From NCBI GenBank assembly GCA_910585765.1, contig CAJUES010000015.1, forward strand, positions 1-63,432: 63,432 bases of DNA, given 5' to 3'. Below are positions 34,362-43,900 of this stretch, piece after piece. The translations under genes and the position numbers were made by a program. This stretch comes from an uncultured Lachnospiraceae bacterium (lineage in GTDB: Bacteria > Bacillota > Clostridia > Lachnospirales > Lachnospiraceae). The stretch's first letter is position 1. Every line of letters starts with the position of its first letter. The notes beneath the pieces were generated by a model, which saw only the letters and a program-made list of their open reading frames with translations, did no database searches and was not told the DNA's origin.

Positions 34362-35117
34362 CTACTTTCCTTTCTCAAATGATACACTTTTGCGGTCCGC
34401 GGTGTAGTTCTGCAAATCAAGTGTTCCTCTCTCACCCGCCAGTGACGGCAGTATCTGCGGAAGCTGCATCAGCTTTTCGTCCAGATTGTCCAGCGCGCCG
34501 ATATTGACCTTCACCCCGCCATAGCCCAGCGTGACATTGTAGTTCTTGTCAAACTGTATCCTGTCGCACAGGACATCGTACTTGTTGAGGAGTTTCGTGA
34601 TCGTCAGGATATTTTGAAAGATCTGTTCATTCTCCACCGGCAGCTTCTCGTGGAGCACAACGTGGTCGAAGGAAAGCCCCGTCACCTGCGGGATGCCTTT
34701 CGTCGTGACCTTGGAAGTCTCCACCACCACGCCCTCATTGTCAAAATACATATATCTCCCGAGATACTGCACATACCCGGCGAGCGCTTTCTCGTACACG
34801 GTGATCCGTATCGTGTCGTTCGACTGGACCATGACATCCATCGTCTCCACGAACGGAACACCCTCTATCCCCTTATTCTTGTATTTCAGGGACAGATAGA
34901 GGGAGTTGTCACCCAGATACCCCGTCATGACCATCGCCTTGATCTCCTCGGCGGAGTAGTGCTTGTTGCCGTCAACCTGAACCGTCCTGACCGTGAAGTG
35001 CGTCAGCAGAAAATACGAAGCCATAAGGAACACATTGACGATGCCAAGCAGAATGATAATCCGTATTTTAACCCTTATATCCGGCATGTTTGTTATGATA
35101 CTGTCCTGTTTATCCAT
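34362..35117 (-). CDS. divIB: Cell division protein FtsQ/DivIB
   Basis: 251 aa from ATG 35115-35117 with GAGGA upstream; a longer open frame would run antisense-like into murA and is rejected. A short cytoplasmic tail is followed by one transmembrane helix (about 18-40, IIILLGIVNVFLMASYFLL), a POTRA domain (FTVRTVQVDGNKHYSAEEIK, about 43-115) and the beta domain. DivIB forms the FtsQLB-type complex with FtsL and DivIC that regulates septal wall synthesis. It sits between murA and ftsZ, its common place in Firmicute dcw clusters. Confidence 0.9.
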   Translation of the reverse strand: MDKQDSIITNMPDIRVKIRIIILLGIVNVFLMASYFLLTHFTVRTVQVDGNKHYSAEEIKAMVMTGYLGDNSLYLSLKYKNKGIEGVPFVETMDVMVQSNDTIRITVYEKALAGYVQYLGRYMYFDNEGVVVETSKVTTKGIPQVTGLSFDHVVLHEKLPVENEQIFQNILTITKLLNKYDVLCDRIQFDKNYNVTLGYGGVKVNIGALDNLDEKLMQLPQILPSLAGERGTLDLQNYTADRKSVSFEKGK

Positions 35118-35143
35118 GACTTTTTCCTCATAATTGTATACGG

Positions 35144-36469
35144 TCAGCCGATGTAACTGATCCGCGCCCCAAGTGCTGTGAAATCCCCTACAATATCCTG
35201 ATACCCTCTCCTGATATACCCTGAATCCGCCACGGTCGTGATCCCCGATGCACACAGACCTGCGATCACGAGCGCCGCCCCGCCGCGCAGCTCCCTGGCT
35301 ATGACGGTGCGCCCCTCGAGCTCCCTGCCTCCTGTCACGAGCGCCGTGTCCCCCTTGACCTCGATGTCCGCCCCCATCCGCCGCAGCTCCTCCACGATGC
35401 GGAACCTGCTCGAAAATATCTTCTCCCTGACCGCAAGCCGCCCGCGCGCCATGCACGCTGCCACAAGGAGCGGCGACTGCAGGTCGGTCGGGAAGTCCGG
35501 ATATACCTCCGTCTCTATGTACGGGACATTTACGATCCTGTCGCGGTCACATGCATCGATCGTCATCTCATTCCTGTCGGCATCGACGGTGAGTGCAGCC
35601 CCCATCCCCCTTATCGTATCGCAGATACTGTCCAGCTGTCTTATGGGAACATTTTCCAGCGCTACCTCGCCGCCCGCCGCCAGCGCCGCAAACAGATATG
35701 TCCCCGCGACGATCCTGTCGGAAATGATATCGTACTCGATCCCCCGCAGTCTTGACAGTTCCACGCCCTGGATCACGATCCTCCCCGTCTTTAACAGGGT
35801 TCCCGCATAGTCGATCCTGGCGCCTGCCGTGTTCAGAAACCTGCACAGTTCTATGATCTCAGGCTCTTTTGCCGCATTTTTGATGACTGTCGTCCCCTGC
35901 GCCGTCACTGCCGCCAGGATGACATTCTGTGTCGCCCCCACACTTGGAAACGCGAAATCGATGACTGCCCCTCTCAGCTCATCGGCGTACGCGTGAATGT
36001 GATTTCCCTCTATCCAGATCTGCGCCCCAAGCTTTTCCAACCCATACAGGTGCAGGTCAATCGGCCGATCGCCGATGACACATCCGCCCGGATAGTTGAC
36101 ACAGACTTCCCCCAGACGCCCGAGCATCGCGCCCATCATGATGACGGACGAGCGCATGGCTGAGACGTACCGCTCCGGCAGCCTGTGCTCCCGCACACTG
36201 CGCGTGTCGATCTCGACCGCCTCTGCGCCGGCACTCACTATATTTACGGCTGCCCCTGTGCTTTTCAGGAGGTTGAACATGCATTCGATATCCGTGATGT
36301 CCGGGCAGCCACGCAGCACGCACTTTCCCGGTATCAGCATGCACGCCGCCAGTATCGGGAGCGCTGCGTTTTTAGAACCCTGTATCCGTATCCTGCCGTC
36401 GAGCGGCTTTTTTCCTTCCATTCTTATAGACTCACTGTTTCTGCCAAAATGGGCCATAGATCTCACCAC
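35144..36469 (-). CDS. murA: UDP-N-acetylglucosamine 1-carboxyvinyltransferase (MurA)
   Basis: 441 aa. MurA joins PEP to UDP-GlcNAc, the first committed step of peptidoglycan synthesis, in the cytosol. Seen: RIQGSKNAALPILAA at the N-terminus (substrate Lys-Asn), the active-site Cys130 in NYPGGCVIGDRPIDLHLYG (fosfomycin target present), and EVYPDFPTDLQSPL. The first 16 residues are a small extension; the fold begins at IRMEGKKPLDG. In this cluster murA occupies the place between ftsW and divIB where murG or murB often stands. Confidence 0.95.
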   Translation of the reverse strand: MVRSMAHFGRNSESIRMEGKKPLDGRIRIQGSKNAALPILAACMLIPGKCVLRGCPDITDIECMFNLLKSTGAAVNIVSAGAEAVEIDTRSVREHRLPERYVSAMRSSVIMMGAMLGRLGEVCVNYPGGCVIGDRPIDLHLYGLEKLGAQIWIEGNHIHAYADELRGAVIDFAFPSVGATQNVILAAVTAQGTTVIKNAAKEPEIIELCRFLNTAGARIDYAGTLLKTGRIVIQGVELSRLRGIEYDIISDRIVAGTYLFAALAAGGEVALENVPIRQLDSICDTIRGMGAALTVDADRNEMTIDACDRDRIVNVPYIETEVYPDFPTDLQSPLLVAACMARGRLAVREKIFSSRFRIVEELRRMGADIEVKGDTALVTGGRELEGRTVIARELRGGAALVIAGLCASGITTVADSGYIRRGYQDIVGDFTALGARISYIG

Positions 36470-36514
36470 ATATTCATATCAATCACAATATTATATGCGT
36501 GATCCCGGGAAAAA

Positions 36515-37681
36515 TTACCGGCAGCTCTTACTTACATTCAGCACGATGCCGATCTCTGCCAGCAGAAACAGTGTCGAGGTGCCTCCATAGCTGATGAACG
36601 GCAGCGTGATCCCGGTGTTGGGGATCGTATTTGTCACAACGGCTATGTTCAGAATGACCTGTATCGCGTAATGCGCCATCACCCCCACCACGAGCAGTGA
36701 TCCAAACCGGTCCACAGTCTTGTTGGCGATGACCATACAGCTCCAGATCAGCACCACAAAGAGCAGAATGATCGCCAGTGCGCCAAACAGTCCCAGCTCC
36801 TCACATATGATGGAAAAGATCATGTCATTCTGAGCCTCCGGCAGAAATTTTCTCTTCTGCATGCTCTGTCCCAGACCTTTTCCCCAGATACCGCCCGAAC
36901 CGATCGCATACAGCGCCTGAAGTGTCTGAAACGCCTTGTCTGTACTGTAGGCCTCCGGGTGAAGCCACGCTACGACACGTCCCAGACGGAAGCTTCCGCT
37001 CGACACATCGACATTGGACGCATATGTCACCAGCGCCACCACCGCTGCAAGGATCGTCACGCCCGCCGCCACAAACCACTTGTAATCCGGCACCGCCACA
37101 AAGACCATGGCGACCGCGATCCCCATGATGATGATCGCCGAACTCAGATTGCTGGTCAACAGGTATACGAGCCCGGCGATGAACGTGGGCGGTATAAATA
37201 TGATCGCGAGACCTTTGGGCGTCCGCACAACATTTTTCCCCAGGCTCTCCAGCCTCTGTATGATACTCGCCAGATAAATGATCACACCGATCTTTGCGAC
37301 CTCCGCAGGCTGGAACGTAATGACCTGCAGGTCGATCCACCGGCTCGCACCGTTCCGGGTGATCCCCAGCGGCGTCTTTACCAGCACGATCAGCACTGCG
37401 GACACGATCATCGCGATAACATCAAATTTCTGCAGTTCCTTATATGGAAACTTGATCATGATATATAAACCGACAAATCCGATCAGCGTAGACTGTGCCT
37501 GCTTTTTCAGGTAATAGGCTGAGTCATTGTAGTCTATCCCGGCTTCATAGGAACTCGCGGAATAGATCATCAGAAGCCCAAAGCCAACCAGAAACAACAC
37601 GACCGTCAACAGGACATAGTCCATGTTGTGCTTGCTGCTCCGGAATCTCACCGGTTGTCTTGCCATGAGTTGTCTTGCCAC
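36515..37681 (-). CDS. ftsW: SEDS peptidoglycan polymerase FtsW (or SpoVE)
   Basis: 388 aa with about ten transmembrane helices. FtsW is the glycosyltransferase that polymerises lipid II at the septum with a class B PBP. Family marks: MIYSASSYEA after the first helix, RWIDLQVITFQPAEVAKIG, FLPEAQNDMIFSIICEELGL with the conserved acidic residue, and PNTGITLPFISYGGTS at the end. It follows murD by 4 bases. Sporulating Firmicutes may hold SpoVE in this slot; the sequence does not decide between them. Confidence 0.94.
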   Translation of the reverse strand: MARQLMARQPVRFRSSKHNMDYVLLTVVLFLVGFGLLMIYSASSYEAGIDYNDSAYYLKKQAQSTLIGFVGLYIMIKFPYKELQKFDVIAMIVSAVLIVLVKTPLGITRNGASRWIDLQVITFQPAEVAKIGVIIYLASIIQRLESLGKNVVRTPKGLAIIFIPPTFIAGLVYLLTSNLSSAIIIMGIAVAMVFVAVPDYKWFVAAGVTILAAVVALVTYASNVDVSSGSFRLGRVVAWLHPEAYSTDKAFQTLQALYAIGSGGIWGKGLGQSMQKRKFLPEAQNDMIFSIICEELGLFGALAIILLFVVLIWSCMVIANKTVDRFGSLLVVGVMAHYAIQVILNIAVVTNTIPNTGITLPFISYGGTSTLFLLAEIGIVLNVSKSCR

Positions 37682-37685
37682 ACTA

Positions 37686-39071
37686 TCACCCCTCCAGTTT
37701 ATTTACATAATCTTTGAATTGGCGCCCCCTCACCTCATAGTTCGGGAACATGCCCCAGCTTGCACAGGCAGGTGATAAGAGCACTGCGTCTCCAGCCTGC
37801 GCCTCCCGGACACATGCGTCAAGAGCTGCCTCAAAGGTATCCTCGAACAGAATGTCCTTTTCGGGATAACCACATCTTACCGCGCACTCTGCGATCTTCT
37901 CCCGCGTCTGCCCGATCAGGACCAGCTTCTTTACCTTTCCGTCAAAACAGCGGATCCAGTCATCATAGGTACTCCCCTTGTCATACCCTCCGCCGATCAG
38001 GACCGTCGGCCGGTCCATCGCCCTGATCCCCTGTATGGCGGCGTCCGTGTTCGTCGCCTTGGAGTCGTTGTAGTACACGACGCCGCGCTTTGTCGCCACA
38101 TACTCGATCCTGTGCTCCACTGCCACGAAACGCCTGACGGTGGCGAGGATGCGCTCCATCGGCACACCCGCGCTCATGCTGATCCCGATCGCCGCCATCA
38201 CATTCTCAACATTGCAGATTCCGACAAGGTTCATGTCCGTCTTCACGTTCATCAGGCGCTGCGATACGCCGTCCGCGGCGAGATAGATCTCTTCCCCCTC
38301 ACAGTAGAGCCCATTCTCCAATTTCCGCGCCGACGAGAAGTACACAACCTTCGCCGGGCACCTGTCCCCGAAGCGTCTCGTATGATCGTTCTCGTAATTC
38401 AGGACACAGTAGTCCGCCTGCGTCTGGTTCCTCGTCACCGCCTCCTTCGCCGCCACATAGTTCTCCATCGTGTGATGGCGGTTGAGGTGGTCCGGTGTGA
38501 TGTTCAGGATCGCCGACACCTGCGGGTGAAAATCCTCGATCGTCTCCAGCTGGAAACTCGAGATCTCCGCTACAGACACGGTGTCCTCACGCATGAGCGG
38601 CGCAGCGTCCGTGTACGGATTCCCTATATTTCCGACGATATACACGCTGTCGTAGTACTCCTGCATGATCTGCCCCACCAGCGATGTCGTCGTCGTCTTG
38701 CCGTTCGTACCGGTGATCGCGAGCACCCTGCCCTTCGCAAAGTGGTACGCGAGTTCGATCTCTCCCCAGATATGGATCCCCCGCTCTTTCATATAGAGCA
38801 CGAAATCCGCATCGACCGGCACGCCCGGGCTCAGCACGGCAAGTTCGATACCATCTGTTATTTCTATCGGAAACGCGCCTGTATGGATCACTGCCGCAGA
38901 CTCGCGCCCGAGTTTCTCCCCGATCGACGCCCTCACCGCCGCCGCGTCCGTCTTCTCATTTCCGTCATAGATGACTGGCAGCGCGCCATTTTTTTCAAGC
39001 AATACCGCCGAGCCGATACCGCTCTTGCCGGTTCCGACTACGATCACGCTCTTATCCCTTATATCAATCAT
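37686..39071 (-). CDS. murD: UDP-N-acetylmuramoylalanine-D-glutamate ligase (MurD)
   Basis: 461 aa from ATG 39069-39071; a GTG at 39113 is an alternative. MurD adds D-Glu to UDP-MurNAc-L-Ala. Seen: IVVGTGKSGIGSAVLL (N-terminal Rossmann), the ATP loop AITGTNGKTTTTSL, LNITPDHLNRHHTMENY, YYNDSKATNTDA and LLSPACASWGMF. The cluster places it directly behind a PBP gene; the mraY gene that normally stands between them is absent. Confidence 0.96.
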   Translation of the reverse strand: MIDIRDKSVIVVGTGKSGIGSAVLLEKNGALPVIYDGNEKTDAAAVRASIGEKLGRESAAVIHTGAFPIEITDGIELAVLSPGVPVDADFVLYMKERGIHIWGEIELAYHFAKGRVLAITGTNGKTTTTSLVGQIMQEYYDSVYIVGNIGNPYTDAAPLMREDTVSVAEISSFQLETIEDFHPQVSAILNITPDHLNRHHTMENYVAAKEAVTRNQTQADYCVLNYENDHTRRFGDRCPAKVVYFSSARKLENGLYCEGEEIYLAADGVSQRLMNVKTDMNLVGICNVENVMAAIGISMSAGVPMERILATVRRFVAVEHRIEYVATKRGVVYYNDSKATNTDAAIQGIRAMDRPTVLIGGGYDKGSTYDDWIRCFDGKVKKLVLIGQTREKIAECAVRCGYPEKDILFEDTFEAALDACVREAQAGDAVLLSPACASWGMFPNYEVRGRQFKDYVNKLEG

Positions 39072-39116
39072 GGTCTTCCCTACACCCTTTCCATGTAAAA
39101 TTGTGATATCCACCGA

Positions 39117-40895
39117 TCACTGATAACCGATCTCCTCCAGATATGGCAGTATGTTCTCAAAAAGCTGTCTCACAACAGGGGCTGCGATCTGACCGCCGTA
39201 ATACGTCCCCTGCGGCGTGTCGATGATGGCAAGCGCCATGACCTTCGGATCATTCGCCGGGGCGAACCCCAGAAACGAGGCGATGTATCTGCCGCTGCCC
39301 CTCGGAAGAGTCTGGCTCGTGGCTGTCTTGCCGCCCACGCGGAAGCCTTCCACATAGCCGTTTTTGCCGCCTCCGTTCTCCACGACCTGCTCCAGCGCGT
39401 ATTTTAATTTCTCTGTCGTATCAGATGACACGATCCCCTCGGACACCGGATATACAAACTCATTGACCGATGTGCCGTCCGGGCTCACCGCCCTCACGCC
39501 AAAATGGGGCGTCACCAGCTTACCGCCATTGATCAGTCCCGCCACTGTCGTCATCAGCCGGATCGGTGTGATCTGAAAAGACTGTCCGAATGATATCGTG
39601 GCGAGCTCCACCTCGCCGATTTTGTCCGGCTGGTGCATGATCGTGCCCGCCTCACCCGGAAGATCGATCCCTGTCTTCCTCCTCAAGCCAAACTGCGTAA
39701 AGTACTCATAGTAGCGCTGTGCCCCGATCCGCAGTCCGACTGTGATAAAAACCGGATTGCAGGAGTTCATGACCGCGTGGGTAAAGTCCTCCGCCCCATG
39801 ACCCGCGATCTTGTGGCACCGGATCTTCCTGTCGTCCACGATGATAAACCCCGGGCAGGAAAAATTGTCCTCCAGGCGAACCGCACCGCTCTCGAGCCCT
39901 GCCGCCGCCGTGATGATCTTGAATGTGGAACCCGGCTCATACGTGTCATTGATGCAGCCGTTGCGCCACATCCCATTCAGCAGATCCTGCGTGCTCTCCG
40001 CCTCTCCCTGTCCATCCGCCGCCGCACTGTCCGCCTGCACCTGAAATTCATCAATCAGCGTATACGGATCGTTCAGATGAAACTCCGGCACATCCACCAT
40101 CGCGAGGATCTCACCGTTGTCTACATTCATGACAATGATCGACACGCCCGCCGCCTGCTTCGTCTCGTATGCCTGCTTTGCAAGCTGTGTCGCATACCGC
40201 TGTATATTCACATCGATGCTGACATAGAGGTCTTTTCCCGCCTCAGGCTCCTTCCTGCGCTCCCCCATGCCGTCGAGCTCGATCCCCTTGGCATCTGTCA
40301 GCGTCAGGATCTGTCCCTTCTTGCCGGTCAGATACTCCTCGTAGGAAACCTCCAGACCGATGATCCCCTGATTGTCCCCTCCGGTGAATCCTAGCACCTT
40401 AGATGCCAGATCATCGTATGGATAATATCGCTTATAGTCCTCATCCACCTTCACTCCCGCCATATCATAATTTCGGATTCTGTCGCCGGTCTCTTTGTCC
40501 ACGTTGCTCCTGATGCGCTCTCTCGCACTGTACTTTTCCACACGCTTGCGCACATATTCCTCGGAAAGCTCCAATTCCCGGCACAGCATATCGATCACCT
40601 TCTCGGGTTCCTCGAGCTGGCTGTGGATGACCGAAATAGTGCAGACTGTCTTGTTATCCGCAAGGACAGTCCCCGTCGAGTCGATGATCCTGCCCCTTGC
40701 TGCCTTGATATCGCGCTCCCTCTCGTGGAGCTGTGTCGCAAGCTCCGTATAGTGCTCCGAGCACAGGATCATCAGATATCCCACGCGCACGCCCAGAAGC
40801 AAAAGCATCGCCACACACACTGCACACAGCACAAAGGTCTTCCTCTTCTGTACGGTCATATTCCGTCTTCCCGCGCTGTTCCTGATCGCCATCAT
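39117..40895 (-). CDS. Class B penicillin-binding protein (FtsI/SpoVD-like) with KTA motif
   Basis: 592 aa. A short basic N-tail and one transmembrane helix (about 20-45) precede a dimerisation/pedestal domain (about 55-240) and a transpeptidase domain. Active-site motifs: Ser-x-x-Lys in YEPGSTFKIITAAAGLESG, Ser-x-Asn in MNSCNPVFI, and GGKTATSQTLPRG in place of the usual K-T/S-G. The third motif being KTA is the odd point. There is no PASTA domain. It probably cross-links septal or cortex wall with the neighbouring FtsW. Two class B PBPs in a row match pbpB-spoVD of Bacillus; which is which is not resolved. Confidence 0.92.
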   Translation of the reverse strand: MMAIRNSAGRRNMTVQKRKTFVLCAVCVAMLLLLGVRVGYLMILCSEHYTELATQLHERERDIKAARGRIIDSTGTVLADNKTVCTISVIHSQLEEPEKVIDMLCRELELSEEYVRKRVEKYSARERIRSNVDKETGDRIRNYDMAGVKVDEDYKRYYPYDDLASKVLGFTGGDNQGIIGLEVSYEEYLTGKKGQILTLTDAKGIELDGMGERRKEPEAGKDLYVSIDVNIQRYATQLAKQAYETKQAAGVSIIVMNVDNGEILAMVDVPEFHLNDPYTLIDEFQVQADSAAADGQGEAESTQDLLNGMWRNGCINDTYEPGSTFKIITAAAGLESGAVRLEDNFSCPGFIIVDDRKIRCHKIAGHGAEDFTHAVMNSCNPVFITVGLRIGAQRYYEYFTQFGLRRKTGIDLPGEAGTIMHQPDKIGEVELATISFGQSFQITPIRLMTTVAGLINGGKLVTPHFGVRAVSPDGTSVNEFVYPVSEGIVSSDTTEKLKYALEQVVENGGGKNGYVEGFRVGGKTATSQTLPRGSGRYIASFLGFAPANDPKVMALAIIDTPQGTYYGGQIAAPVVRQLFENILPYLEEIGYQ

Positions 40896-40979
40896 TGCCC
40901 TCTATCGTCACAATTCTGTATTGCTACTATTTTATGACATTTTGCGGATCAAGAGAACTATCTCTGCAAAAAACTGTCC

Positions 40980-43277
40980 CTACTCCTCCGCGGGCGGTCC
41001 GTCAGCGCCATCATCCGCCGGATCAGGGAGTACATCACTGTCCTCCGAGACATGGTTCATCTCCGCCGGCTCACCTGTCACCGGGTCGACCAGCTCCCCG
41101 GTGTCCGGATCGACCACATAAAACGGATTCACCGTACCCGATCCGCCTTCGCCGGATCCGCCGTTTTCTGCCCCCTCGGTGTTACCGTTCTCACCGCCGG
41201 CTGCGTCTCCCGCTTCTCCGTCACCGCTCCCTGCGCCCTCACCGTCAGCCGTGCCGCCCTGCACGATATTGCCGAGCAGCCTGTCCGCCTCCTCCTGCTC
41301 CGCGATCGTCATCTCCTCCGTCCTTGCGATGTGCAGATACGGGAGCACTTCCGTCAGAATGTTCTTGACAATGCCGGTCGCGTATGTCGCGTGAGGCTGA
41401 TCTCTCACGTTTGGTCTGTCAACCACGCAGTAGATCACGATCTGCGGATCGTCCGCCGGCGCAAATCCAATGAATGAAACCACATAGTTCGTATCATCGC
41501 GCGGAACCATCTCCGCGGTTCCTGTCTTTCCGCCGATTGCGTATCCTGCCGGGCGCGCAGACTTTCCCGTACCTTCCGCAACCGTCGCGTACAGGTACTG
41601 CCGCATCTGCTCCGATGTCGACGACGATATCGTCTGTTTCAGTACCCTGGGTTCGATGTTTCTGATCGTATCGCCGTTTGAGTTCACGATCTTGCTCACC
41701 ACGTGCGGCTCGTAGTAGTACCCGCCGTTTATAATAGAAGAAAAGGCTGTCGCCATCTCGATCATCGTGACATTATAACCCTGTCCGAAGGAGGCTGTCG
41801 CAAGTTCCGCAGAACGCATCGTGTTCTCGTTGTACACCAGTCTCGCCGTCCTTGCCTCCCCCGCAAGGTCAATATTGGTCTTCAGCCCGATGTTAAATAT
41901 CTGCTCGAACTGCAGTGTATTCTTCACGCCGAGCGCCTCGCCCATCTTCATGAACGCCACGTTGCACGACATCTCCAGGGAACCGCTCACATCGAGCACG
42001 CCATGTCCCCTCGTAACATTACAGTTGATCGTGTGTCCGCCCACCTCGAGATTCCCGCCGCAGTCGTACGTCTCATTGCCGACGATCCTGCCCGTCTCAA
42101 GTCCAGCCGCCAGCGTGATCGCCTTCGCCGTGGAGCCCGGCTCGTACGTGTCCGATATGCAGAAATTTCTCCACAGGTTGTTCAGCGCATCGTAGTAGGT
42201 GTCGTCCGCCTCCATCTGCGCGATCTGCTCCTCCGTGTAATAGGCGGACAAGTCCTTCGGATTGTTGAGGTCAAAGTCGGGATAGCTTGCCATCGCCATG
42301 ATTTCCCCGTTGTTGCAATTCTGGATGATGACAGCGATGTTGTGTGCGCCCTGCTCCCCCTCCCTTTCCTCACCAATATGTTCTGCGTTGAACTGCTTGA
42401 TATACTTCTCGCAGATCGCCTGGATGTTGGCGTCGATCGTGCTCACGAGCGTGCTCCCGTCCACCGCTGCTACGGTCTTGCGCTCTAACGCCGCGTCGTC
42501 GTTCAGGTATCCGTACTCTCTTCCATTCGTACCGTTTAGTATGTCATTATAGTACTCTTCCAGCCCATACGTCCCATTGTTGTCCGTCCCGGTAAAACCG
42601 ATCACGTCGCAGGCGAGCGTATTGTTCGGATAACGCCTGATATACTCCTCCTCAAACCATACGCCGTTGATGAGCCCTATTTTTTCCTTGCTCTTTGCGG
42701 AAGCCTCATTGTACTCGTTCTTCCGGTCAAGGAACGGACTCATCTCATCGTAGGTGATCCTCTTCTTGAGGACATAGTACTGCGAGTTAGGGTTGTCCGT
42801 CACATACTGCCGGAGCTCCGCCTGATTCAGCCCAAAGCACTCGGCGAGCGCCGTCAGCGTGGGATCCACGTTCTTTTCGTCTGAGAGCATGACCTTACAG
42901 TCGAGAACGACATTGTACACTTTCTCGCTCGCCGCTAGGATCGTGCCGTTGGCATCCAGGATGCTCCCCCTCTTGAAGGGCAGTGTCTTGGAGTCGTAGC
43001 GCTGCTGTGACAGGATCTTTTTCTGGTAATCATTCCGATTGTCGCGCGCAAGACAGTACAGACGTCCCCCCAACCCCGCAAAAGCCAGCAGGATGATCAG
43101 CATCATCACTGCCAGCTTCATAGATTTTACTTTGTTCAAACTCACCCGCTGTCTCCTCAGCCTTTTCCTGTCAGCCCTGGTATTGCGGCTGGCATTCCTG
43201 CTTCGGGGAACGGTATTGCTCCTGGTATTGTTCCTGCCAGTAGTCCTGCTGTTATTTCTACGTCTTTCTGCCATCAA
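40980..43277 (-). CDS. Class B penicillin-binding protein (FtsI/PBP2B-like)
   Basis: 765 aa. The N-terminal 45 residues are Arg/Asn-rich, then one transmembrane helix (about 51-70, MKLAVMMLIILLAFAGLGGR). A dimerisation domain follows, then the transpeptidase domain with STAK in YEPGSTAKAITLAAGLETG, SCN in EMSCNVAFMKMGEALG and KTG in GGKTGTAEMVPR. Instead of PASTA repeats the C-terminus (from about 665) is a Gly/Glu/Asp-rich tail of about 100 residues, probably disordered outside the cell. It starts 24 bases after ftsL and likely is the division-specific transpeptidase. Confidence 0.93.
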   Translation of the reverse strand: MMAERRRNNSRTTGRNNTRSNTVPRSRNASRNTRADRKRLRRQRVSLNKVKSMKLAVMMLIILLAFAGLGGRLYCLARDNRNDYQKKILSQQRYDSKTLPFKRGSILDANGTILAASEKVYNVVLDCKVMLSDEKNVDPTLTALAECFGLNQAELRQYVTDNPNSQYYVLKKRITYDEMSPFLDRKNEYNEASAKSKEKIGLINGVWFEEEYIRRYPNNTLACDVIGFTGTDNNGTYGLEEYYNDILNGTNGREYGYLNDDAALERKTVAAVDGSTLVSTIDANIQAICEKYIKQFNAEHIGEEREGEQGAHNIAVIIQNCNNGEIMAMASYPDFDLNNPKDLSAYYTEEQIAQMEADDTYYDALNNLWRNFCISDTYEPGSTAKAITLAAGLETGRIVGNETYDCGGNLEVGGHTINCNVTRGHGVLDVSGSLEMSCNVAFMKMGEALGVKNTLQFEQIFNIGLKTNIDLAGEARTARLVYNENTMRSAELATASFGQGYNVTMIEMATAFSSIINGGYYYEPHVVSKIVNSNGDTIRNIEPRVLKQTISSSTSEQMRQYLYATVAEGTGKSARPAGYAIGGKTGTAEMVPRDDTNYVVSFIGFAPADDPQIVIYCVVDRPNVRDQPHATYATGIVKNILTEVLPYLHIARTEEMTIAEQEEADRLLGNIVQGGTADGEGAGSGDGEAGDAAGGENGNTEGAENGGSGEGGSGTVNPFYVVDPDTGELVDPVTGEPAEMNHVSEDSDVLPDPADDGADGPPAEE

Positions 43278-43301
43278 ATCACCCGCTTACACTCCTGCCG
43301 A

Positions 43302-43811
43302 TCACTCCGGTAACGCTCCATACTGGCGGACATAATCATTTCCCTCGCCAGTGTACTCGACAACCTGCCCTTCCTTTGCATATTTCATACCGAGCTCATT
43401 GACTGCGATGCGCTTGATCTCCTCCAGGTCAATGCTGCTCATGATCTTCGTGTAGGTCTCGTCATTTGCCAGTTTCATCTCGTAGAGCTGACTCTCAAGC
43501 TTCGAGATCGTCGCGATGTGGTTTGTGATATTGGACTGCAGATTCACATAGAACATAAGCACACTGCAGACGATCACAAACGCCGCAGCTGCCACCGCAA
43601 TATACCCCTTATTCATGGGAACTGCTTTGATCCTGGTTCTGCGCACTGACTGCGTGCGGTTCCTCGGTCTCTCGTACTCACGCCTCGCAGATGTGTTCTG
43701 CAGCTTTCTGACTGCACTTCCTTCTATATATATATGGTCCTGATTCGTATTTCGACTGCCTGTGCTTTGTCTGCTTGTACTTGTCCTTGTTGTTGGATTG
43801 GCACGTCTCAT
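43302..43811 (-). CDS. ftsL: Cell division protein FtsL-like
   Basis: 169 aa from ATG 43809-43811 (AAAGGA upstream; a TTG two codons earlier is possible). The long N-terminal tail (about 1-62) is Arg/Thr/Asn-rich; one transmembrane helix (IAVAAAAFVIVCSVLMFY, about 72-89) is followed by a coiled coil (NHIATISKLESQLYEMKLAN). This topology and the place between rsmH and a class B PBP mark it as FtsL, part of the complex with DivIB and DivIC that controls FtsW/PBP. Primary sequence of FtsL is poorly conserved, so context carries the call. Confidence 0.85.
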   Translation of the reverse strand: MRRANPTTRTSTSRQSTGSRNTNQDHIYIEGSAVRKLQNTSARREYERPRNRTQSVRRTRIKAVPMNKGYIAVAAAAFVIVCSVLMFYVNLQSNITNHIATISKLESQLYEMKLANDETYTKIMSSIDLEEIKRIAVNELGMKYAKEGQVVEYTGEGNDYVRQYGALPE

Positions 43812-43900
43812 TTTCAATGTCCTTTCTTCATTGTTTCATCACAGACTGTATCCTCGCAAGGCACTGTGCCCGTGCGCGGTTCCCTGTGATGGGTTAACAC

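Noticed and set aside
35118..35456. N-terminal extension of divIB of 113 residues
   Set aside because: The extension is Gly/Arg/His-rich, overlaps murA and lacks family similarity; the ATG at 35117 has a ribosome-binding site.
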